Source of the DNA: Poecilobothrus nobilitatus | Taxonomy: Eukaryota > Arthropoda > Insecta > Diptera > Dolichopodidae | DNA length: 64,000 bases | NCBI GenBank assembly: GCA_947095535.1 | Contig: OX352774.1 | Location: 223,374,965 to 223,438,964 of the forward strand | Direction: 5' to 3' | Shown: one piece after another, positions 55,673 through 64,000 of the stretch | Position numbering within the stretch: position 1 is the stretch's first letter | Layout: every line of letters begins with the position of its first letter | Program-made: the position numbers and the translations under genes | Notes under the pieces: model-generated | Told to the model about the DNA's origin: nothing | The model's database searches: none | Seen by the model: only the letters and a program-made list of their open reading frames with translations

Positions 55673-57515
55673 TGCGTTCAGAAACTTTTTATTAATTAAT
55701 ATAGATATATGGAAATATATCTTTGGCTTTGTTTTTATAATTTTCCATTAATCCACTAATTATGATATTTTAAAACCGATTATATTTGTGTTAAATTTTT
55801 GGATTGAATAAAAAATATTAAACTACCTATCAGTATGATATTCAACTTAAATTAAATACAATATATTTAAATTTTTAATAGAAGTACGTAAGTGTATGTA
55901 TGTATGTATATGGAAGTATGCATATGAATCAGTATATATTTTTAAAATATAATTGCGACTAAAGTATTATACATACTATTAATAAAAATTTCTCATAAAA
56001 GGTTATCAAAAATATAACTATAGTTATATATATACATACATTTGTATGTATGTATTCCTTTAATTATATTATATTAATCTGAAAAACAAAAACAAAAATT
56101 AAAATTGAAAACGATCGAAAATTAAATATTTCTTTTTAAAATTTGATGAAAACCTATTACAAAAACTTCTCTATTTGTTTTGTTCTACTTATTTATTTCA
56201 TTTCGCCGAGATTTCCCCATACTAACTAGACATTTTTAAATAATCGCTATTTCAGTTGATAAGATAAATATATGTATGTACGTATGCGTATGTGTATGCT
56301 TGCATGTAATATACAATTATGTTAATATTGTAATGTATTTGTATAATTTTAATTATCCAATTCAATTTAAAATCTAATAAAATTTCATTAACTTCAACAA
56401 AGAATATTAAAATATAAAACTTATTTTAAAATTAAACTATTGGTATGTACAACTATTTAAATTACACCAAAATAAAATATAATACAAAGCCACGTCCACT
56501 TCATATATTTGTGAGACAATTACTAATTACTAAATAATAAATATATCAATTCAGTTGTGTATTTCATTTAGCCTTAAAAGATGATCATGTGTTATCATTT
56601 ACTACATACATATTCAAAATGCAAATACAGATCTATATACATTATACATTCTACACCTACAGGCTACACTTGACTACAGTCTACAACTACAGTCTACAGT
56701 CTACAATAATATAATATCATCAATCATCATACATACCGAAACCGAATACCGTACCGTACCGCACTCGTTCAATCGTATTCGTTAAAATTCGTAATATATT
56801 AACAATTAATATACATATTTCACAAATACAAATAATACAAAATTTATACAATCATAACAAAATACACCTAAATTAGTTTACACTTTACAGTGCATACACT
56901 GTACGACGGTATCAAATCAATTAAAAATGTATACATATTATGCGGTTCTAGAATATTTTTTATAATAATATCTTTCATAATGTACAATTTACATTCATAC
57001 ATAAATAAGTACATATATGATAACAACATCAATATCAATCATGTTCATGCATATTTGTTTGAATATGTAACTCTACATAATACATATATGTATTTATTAA
57101 ACAGATTATAGAACTGTTATAAAAAAAAATTAATTATAGTTAATTAATTATATATTAACAAATATGAAAATATATATTTACATATTAATTTTATTGCATC
57201 CACATTCAATTATATTTTCACAGTTTGTTTAAGTTTAAATATGTTTGTACATACATATGTACTTCCATTTAAATGCTATTATTGGTATTCTAATTTCCAT
57301 TCCATCTATTAATATACCTACTCCAATACTAAGGCAATTAAATAGGTTCATATATGCATATATAATATGTGTATGTGTATGTGTATATAATTTTGAAAAC
57401 TTTTCTTTTACAATATTTTTGATATCATTTATATTTAATTATTTTATAAATATAAACATTAAACAAGTCAGAATGTAAACCAACAGTTTTTAAAGGCGCA
57501 CATTTTCGAAAAGAC
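55673..57515. other. Upstream flank of Hnf4
   Basis: Probably contains the 5' UTR and promoter. A short CTACAGT-type repeat runs at about 56653-56705, followed by a GC-richer patch with CCGTACCGTACCG near 56745-56760. Neither can be called a promoter from sequence alone. (CATA) palindromes are frequent. Confidence 0.4.
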
Positions 57516-57519
57516 AATA

Positions 57520-58460
57520 ATATGTAGAAACTGTTTAGAATTGTTGTGACTAGCACCAAAATTTGTAATTTTTTTTTTTAGAATTTCATATACTTACTAC
57601 ATATGTACATTTGTACATATTTTAAGAAAAATTGTGAAAAATAAAAGCACTTCAATTTTAAGGGAACCTTACATAATTAGAAAAAACAATTAACACATCT
57701 AAAATGATAATGTAGAAGTTTTAATTATTACGTTTTCAAAATATTTGTACAGATGCCTAAAGGAGCTCGTACAAACAATTTTCTAAGCCAACTTATGTTA
57801 ATTTTGAAAAATTTCTCTTCTCTTGAAATTTTAACGTTCTAACAAAAGCGCACATAACGATAAATTTAAATATTAAATTGCATAATTTTAATATTGTGTT
57901 GTGTTATAAAGGTAAAAAGAAGGGCTGTTGTTGGATGTTATTAGCTTTAAAAAATATGAAGAACCTGATTATTTTTACAAGTGTATAATTCATTATTATA
58001 CACTTGTAAAAATAAGGCTTTTTTGCAATTTTGAGGGGCAGTAACTCCGTGACATAATAAAACTAACAAAAGCCATTAACACTCGTAAAAATACAATATA
58101 GGACCTTTAATTTTTATGTCTTACTGCCAAAAATTTGTACAGGTGCCTAAGAAATATCCAATTTTGAAGCCCTAATAGTTCTTAAACAGAGAGTGGTACA
58201 AACAAATTTTAAATACAACTTTAATATTAATTCTAAAAGTTCTTTCTTCTCTCAAAATTTTAAGTCTCCGTCTAAAAGTTTGTCGGAATTATAGAGGAAG
58301 GAAGATCTTGCAAAATTTTGTTTACACATAACGGTTTTAAATTTAAATAGGTACTAAATTTTAAAACATATGTAGGTACATATGTACCATGTTGGAGTTT
58401 TATAAAGAGGCGGATGGAGGGACAGAGTGAAGTTAATAGAAAAATTTTTAAAATTTTTTT
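57520..58460 (+). repeat. Dispersed non-coding repeat, two copies in tandem
   Basis: The first copy (57520-57890) and the second (57985-58440) share ACAATTAACAC/CATTAACACTCGTAAAAATA, TGTACAGRTGCCTAA and CACATAACG blocks with the copy at 41.3 kb. A perfect hairpin sits between them (57969-58015). The tail GGCGGATGGAGGGACAGAGT matches the tail at 41.97 kb, and an inverted tail fragment lies near 59510-59555. Confidence 0.75.
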
Positions 58461-59985
58461 TGAAAAATGTGTTCAAAATATATTATGGCTATTGTCTATT
58501 TTTTATATAATAGCTTTTTTTTTTAAATCAAAGTAGGTACCTATATCAATAAAATAAAATTAAAGAATTTTGAATTGTGCATAGGCACATAATTTTTTGC
58601 TTTTGAAATTAAAAAGAGCCGATCTTTAATAAAAAATAACTTTTCTCACTGAGTAAAATAAAAGAAATGCATACATACATAAAATAATACATATGTACAT
58701 AAATTCATACCAATTATATTATCATGTCGTTATATATCGTTAATTCGTTACTCCGTTATCCTATATGTTTGCCTATGTTCATATTAAACGGTGTGAAATA
58801 AAGGAACATACGATAAATAAATTACCTTAGCTCATACAACAGCACAGTAAATATGATTATGTTATGATTGACTTACTTTTACGATGCATACAGCATAATA
58901 TTAATATTATAATACATATACCTTTATACGTTTATAATAGATATGTATATACATATATCTCTACTTGAAAAATAATATATAATTTATTTATTATATTTAT
59001 ACATACATCCATATATAATGCTATTTCACATTTTTAAACTTGGTTGAAAACCATGTTGATATGCATTTGCAATATTTCAAGTTCTTAAATGTAATATTTT
59101 TTTAAAGGGTAAATGTAATATATTTTTTATTTTTTTAAACCCTGAAAAAAGTTAAACTAATATGCTAGTTTTGCGTTTTTTTTAGTTTTATTTAAAAAAA
59201 GTTATTATAGTTCACGTATTACTATGCATTTACTGATGCTGGTAGTTAATATTCTATTTTTTATTACATTTAGTTAATTTGAATAAACAGAGCGAAGAAT
59301 TAAAGACAATTCGTCTACAAAAAATCTTTAAACGAATCAATAATCTATTGAGTATAAAATTACGGCGAAGTGACTTTTCACAATATATTCGTTAATACCG
59401 AAACATAAAATCGCATTTCAATTATAAAAGACCAAATACATTTTTTTCGTAAGTAATGTCACTTCATGTTTTTATTAATTATGCTTTTAAGCACATTTTA
59501 AAAAATTTGCTATTAGGTTCGTTCTGTCTCTCCATCTGTTTATAAAACTTATATACTGTTTAATAAAGAGCAATGAAATATTAACTATACATAGGTCTCT
59601 TAAAAAGTTTCTTTTTTATGTACCCTCATCGTTGGAGATCCTATAGCACCAACAGCTCTTCAAATTTTGAAAAAACATCTTTTTAAATACATACATCTTA
59701 GGTTCTGTTTAACATATTTTCAATATAAAAAATACAGGATTGTTTTTTACTTTATAAATCAACTAGAATTTTTTTACGTTAACTTTTTCTAATTATGTTT
59801 TCAAAATGATATTGGTTAAGATTAAGAACTGTATATGGATAAGAATGTAAGGTTTTCTGTTCTTTAAATATGTATGTATGTACTCATTTTTCATTAAATG
59901 CTATACAGAAATGTGAATATCTTTTATAATTTAATTGACTGTGTTTATAGTATTTTTAAACATACGCATATTTACATATGTATAT
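58461..59985. other. AT-rich intergenic DNA
   Basis: Apart from the inverted tail fragment near 59510-59555, nothing was recognised. Confidence 0.4.
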
Positions 59986-59990
59986 ATTTC

Positions 59991-60592
59991 CCCTGATAAC
60001 CTGAGTTCAGCAGTTACGACCCTATACAAATGAATTTTTACACTTTTATAGAATAAAAAAATTGTCTTTGTGTAGCTAATTTTAAACCATGATCATTCAC
60101 TACTGAAGTTCCGCACAATGAATGAAACAAGAATGTAGCACAGTTACTCTCTATATCGCACTCTTTTTATACCTAATAGAGTGTTACTTTATTCCAGCAA
60201 TTACCAAATAAATATTTAGTCATCACTCATCAGATAAAATTATGAGACTATTTTTTTTTATTAATAACATTATTTTTTAACTCATGTACCTACTTAAACT
60301 TATTTTAATGGACTGAAGTGCTGTGAATTAATTCATTATAATAAAAATATAAAATTAATAACTTACTTAATGTGTCTTTTTATTTTGTATGGTTCTGAAA
60401 AAGTGATGAAAAACTACTTTCATTTACCACTGAAAAAGTGTTGAAAAACAACTTCCATTCACCCCTGAAAAAGTGCTGAAAAACTACTTCTATTCATCCC
60501 TCAAAAAGTATTAAAAAAGTAGTTATATTAAATTCAGTAGTAATTTCAGTACTTCCATTTAGTACTGCTGCACTACTTCTGGGTTATCAGGG
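59991..60592. mobile_element. Inverted-repeat element with internal minisatellite
   Basis: CCCTGATAACC at 59991-60001 is matched inverted by GGTTATCAGGG at 60582-60592, and GCAGCAGT-like subterminal sequence follows in both arms. The enclosed ~600 bp has no frame but carries the 35-bp minisatellite. No target duplication was found, so the class is open. Confidence 0.5.
60395..60535. repeat. 35-bp minisatellite
   Basis: Units start at 60395, 60430, 60465 and 60500 with core CTGAAAAAGTGYTGAAAAAC followed by TACTTCYATTYAYCC. Spacing is exactly 35 bp. Confidence 0.88.
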
Positions 60593-60671
60593 TCAATGAT
60601 ATTTTATGCGAAATAACTTATACACATCCATCTTATACTTATATGTACATAGGTAGACCATATGTAAGTAA

Positions 60672-61019
60672 TGCTGCCCATACACGGCGGAGTAGGTTGT
60701 AAACTTGGTACGTGGACAGGTTTTAGAACTATACCACATACTTATCCAACCATAGTAATTATGTACTTTATATTTTTATTATTTTCTCAAATCAAAAAAT
60801 CTCAATGTTAAAATAACATACAACTGTTGTATAACTTGCCCATAGACGATACAACTCAACTACAAACCAAAGACTCCGCCCACAAAAATCAAAATTTTTT
60901 GATATTCTTTCAACCAACTTTTCAACCATCAAAATGGTTTTACAACTTACCCATACACGATACAACTTATCAAGTCCGCGTAACAAGTTTTCCACCTAGT
61001 TCGCCGTGTATGGCCAGCA
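60672..61019. mobile_element. PIF/Harbinger-like MITE (348 bp)
   Basis: The ends TGCTGCCCATACACGGCG and, inverted, TGCTGGCCATACACGGCG continue as an imperfect inverted repeat of about 45 bp. It is flanked by TAA on both sides (60669-60671, 61020-61022), the 3-bp TWA target of this superfamily. No transposase. The internal CCCATACACGATACAACTTA motif is shared with the copy at 62.9 kb. Confidence 0.85.
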
Positions 61020-61300
61020 TAATGTATTTCTGAATGATGACATGATGAATGATGATTGTCTTATGTAGGAGATTGTTTCTGTTTTTTAACAACGGCCGAA
61101 AATGTTATTTTGTTAAGACTTAAACACAGTATTTTTAAGATACTTAATAAGGTTATTTTAATTACATACATATGTATATTAGAAATTTGCATTGAAATGA
61201 TTTTATGGAATATTAAAACAGTATAGATAAAAGTAAAGAGTGTTGGAAATATCTTTTTAATAATAATAATACAAAAAATTAGGCATAATATTTTTAATAG

Positions 61301-61920
61301 GTGCTCGTGCGGAAATGGGTTAACAAACGTTAACAAACATTTTGTCACACGTTTTCTTAGAACCATAAATTCATCCTGCCAAATTATGACACAAATTAGA
61401 AACAAAAAATTTTTTTGACAGTCTTGCCGAAATGTGTTAATATATCAATAAAAAGAACAATAATTTCAATCAAATCAATTGATTAAACCGTTTAAGCAGG
61501 ACAACAGAAAAATTTAATGACCTTCGCCCGGCTCTCGTGCCCAAAGGGGTTACCGGAACTTCATAAATATTTGTCACAGGCTTTTTTTCATACCATAAAA
61601 CGACCATACAAAATTAGAGATAAATCGGAAACAAAAAATTTTTTGGAAGCCCGCCGAGCCGAATCCGGATAACATATTTCATCCAAAATACCCGCCCAAA
61701 GCTAAGAAGAACAATTGTACAAATTTTCAACTCAATCGATCAAACAGTTTAGGCAGGACAACGAAAAACGAAAAAGCTTTAAATGGCTCTCACGCCGCAA
61801 TAGGTTAATGAAGCGAAACGCGATAAAGCCTATAACACTTTCCGGGGTCGTAGACATAACATGTTCCTGCAAAATTTGGTTGCTATCGGACTGGTAGTTT
61901 TTACGTGAAAAGGGCACAGG
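61301..61920. repeat. Tandem repeat of ~230-255 bp, about 2.5 units
   Basis: Units begin GCTCTCGTGCCCAAAGGGGT or a variant at about 61302, 61531 and 61786. Shared downstream blocks are ACATTTTGTCACA/ATATTTGTCACAGG, GGAAACAAAAAATTTTTTGG and GTTTAGGCAGGACAACGAAA. GC content is higher than the surroundings. Confidence 0.8.
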
Positions 61921-62774
61921 CAAACATAATTTCTTCTTTATATATTAGATTACATACTTACTTATACATACATATGTATATGCAATGTACCTACTATCAG
62001 AGCTACTATTTTAAAAAATTCTGGCAAATACTCAATATTTTAAGTGTTTTTTTTTTTAAAGAGGTTTTAGAGTTTATTAGAATTAATGAGTTCAAAAATG
62101 ACTGAAGTGGAATCTCATATAAAGGAAAACAAAATTGCCTAAGTTGGCCTACCGTGGACAAGTTTTGTAATCAAAAATATTACCCATTAGTTTTTCATTT
62201 TATTGATCCGTTTTTTATTTATATAAAGCAGCTACCTACATAGTTAACCAAATAATAAATAAAAACTAATAAGAATAACAAATATATGTATGCATGTATG
62301 TAAATATTGTATTTCCGATATGACAGCGCACAGTGAGCGAGTACTGATACTTTTCCCCAAAACCAAACTGTATGTTATATCACTATGCAATTAAAGAACC
62401 CATCCTAAAATTTGGTTTTGAATTGATGGGTGTGGTTTTGGTTGGGTAAAATCCAACACTACCCAAAGAAACCTCGTACAGTTTTTTTGAGTGACTTTTG
62501 GTGTTTTCCATCAAATCCATTTTTTAATTTTATAGATATGTATACATATGTATGTACTTTTGTTTACAGGAAAAAATTTGTTTAATATTTTTTGACATTT
62601 TAAAGCAAAACTTATAATGATGTTTAAAACATCCGACTGCCTCTTTTTGTCGTATTTTAAACAACATAATTCTGTCACTACTGCTACTCTCGGGTGTGAA
62701 GTTCTATTTGTTTCACAATCGTCTATAAACTTTCTATAAAGCATTAGCAGCTTAGAACATGTCATAGAGTATAA

Positions 62775-62880
62775 TGCTGTCCATATACGGCGGACTTCGT
62801 TGTACAAATTGGTACGCGGACGTGTTTTCGGATTTATCCAACCTATCATCCAACCATTGTAATTATGTACATACATATGT
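62775..62880. mobile_element. Left-end fragment of the Harbinger-like MITE
   Basis: TGCTGTCCATATACGGCGGA followed by TTGTAC, GGTACGCGGAC and ATCCAACCATTGTAATTATG parallels the left part of the 60.67-kb copy. TAA precedes it. The other end is missing. Confidence 0.75.
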
Positions 62881-62886
62881 ACTTTA

Positions 62887-63298
62887 TGCTGCCATACATA
62901 TGTACTTTATGCATACACGGCGGATCAGGTTTTAGAACAGGTCCGCGGACTTAATAAGTTATCGTGTACGGGTCAGTTGTAAAACCATTTTGATGGTGGG
63001 AAAGTTGGTTGGATGAATATCAAAAAAATTTGATTTTTGTGGGCGGAGTCTTCAGTGTGTAGTTGAGTTGTATCGTGTATGGGCAAGTTGTACAACTTAA
63101 ATGTCACTTTAACATTGAGATTTTTTGATTTGAGAAAAAGTTGTAAAACCATTTTGATGATTGGAAAGTTGGTTGAATATCAATCAATTCATTCAACCAA
63201 CTTTCCAATCATCAAAATGGTTAACTTTCCCATACACGATACAACTTATCAAGTCCGCGGATCTGTTCTAAAATCTGATTCGCCGTGTATGGGCAGCA
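62887..63298. mobile_element. Second complete Harbinger-like MITE, with internal hairpin
   Basis: Starts TGCTGCC (62887), is interrupted by a 19-bp duplication, then reads ATACACGGCGGATCAGG. It ends, inverted, in TGCTGCCCATACACGGCG (63298). The flanks are TTA (62884-62886 and 63299-63301), again a TWA target. It contains a perfect 32-bp hairpin (63147-63178 with 63191-63222). Confidence 0.85.
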
Positions 63299-63301
63299 TT
63301 A

Positions 63302-64000
63302 GGAATAGAAAATTCTGTATACATACATACATATGTAGGAACATATGTTTATAAAAATTAGTGAGACAAACTCAATTGCAAAATCTGGCTCTATTGTCAA
63401 AAAAAATTTAAATTTCCATGACAACATAATTATTTTGTTTGTTTTGTTTAGCTTTGTTTACAATTTTTAGCAATAAAAAATTTTTAAAATTAATCCTGCT
63501 AGGAATTTTGTTCTTATGTGAGGAATGAGGACAAAACAAAACATTAATCTCTTTTAAACTATTCTAGCGCTGTATATTATTGCGGAATAATTTAAATTTG
63601 TACGCCATCTATGAGATCTCATCAATACTTTAAAATTCTAAAATTTACAGTTAAAAATTTTTTAATAGAAAATTTGAAATAAATACTTGAGTGTGCTAAT
63701 AGGCTAATAGTTAAGTTGTCTTTTTTTAGAGAGTTTGAATTATTATTTATTTGGTAAGTATGTATATTAAAATAATATTATTAAAACTTGTTTAAATAAT
63801 TTTTTTATAAGAAATATTGAATAAAAAAATAAAAAGAAAAAACAAAATATACTAAAATTTGTCATTTTTTTTTACTTTAAAATGTGTGCCTTATGTGAGA
63901 AGAAAATGTTTTAACGAAACAAAAAAAAATTTTTTTCATATCCTTTAATATGCAATTTGTTTTATCCAACAGCAGTAATAAATGGTCAAAAAATTTTCCG
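63302..64000. other. AT-rich end of window
   Basis: No gene or repeat recognised beyond poly-A/T runs. Confidence 0.4.

Noticed and set aside
62511..63354. Open frames of 91-121 codons on both strands
   Set aside because: They are produced by the palindromic MITE copies and do not resemble proteins.

Overview
The window is AT-rich eukaryotic nuclear DNA, almost certainly from a higher fly (Diptera). The protein-coding genes are recognisable insect orthologues: a K+-dependent Na+/Ca2+ exchanger (Nckx30C type), the nuclear receptor HNF4 and a TCP11-like protein. Several introns are very short (51-69 bp). The intergenic DNA is full of (TA)n runs, dispersed ACATACATATGTATGT palindromes and decayed non-LTR retrotransposons, as is common in flies. 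I cannot name the species.

Layout. 1-15.6 kb is a repeat-dominated intergenic region. It holds a 21-bp minisatellite, a hAT-type element with an intact 8-bp target duplication, two inverted copies of a LINE 3' end, an R1-like LINE tail, a Tc1-type element with long inverted repeats, a jockey-like LINE fragment and two further MITEs. The single-exon TCP11-like gene lies at 15.7-17.1 kb (+). 17-26 kb is intergenic and contains a MULE remnant inside CCCGGAA-rich arrays and several dispersed repeat families. The exchanger runs leftward from 34.8 to 26.1 kb in seven coding exons that join in frame to 760 codons. 35-48 kb is intergenic with three LINE fragments. HNF4 runs leftward from 55.7 to 48.8 kb in six coding exons (640 codons), with a LINE fragment and a small tandem repeat in its large DBD intron. 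56-64 kb is intergenic and contains a PIF/Harbinger-like MITE family with TWA target duplications, a 35-bp minisatellite and a ~240-bp tandem repeat.

The three host genes share no obvious pathway. The exchanger is a plasma-membrane Ca2+ extruder, HNF4 a lipid-sensing transcription factor, and the TCP11-like protein is poorly characterised. The exchanger and HNF4 are head-to-tail on the minus strand. In Drosophila melanogaster both are, as I recall, on chromosome arm 2L, so the linkage fits Muller element B.

Most of the unexplained structure is mobile-element derived. The best-supported points are the hAT insertion validated by a paralogous empty site, the TWA-flanked palindromic MITE family, the MITE flanked by a 10-bp repeat, and a stop-free 69-bp intron in the HNF4 ligand-domain/F-domain junction that could be retained in frame. 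I found no convincing RNA gene, CRISPR array or clearly new multi-gene system.
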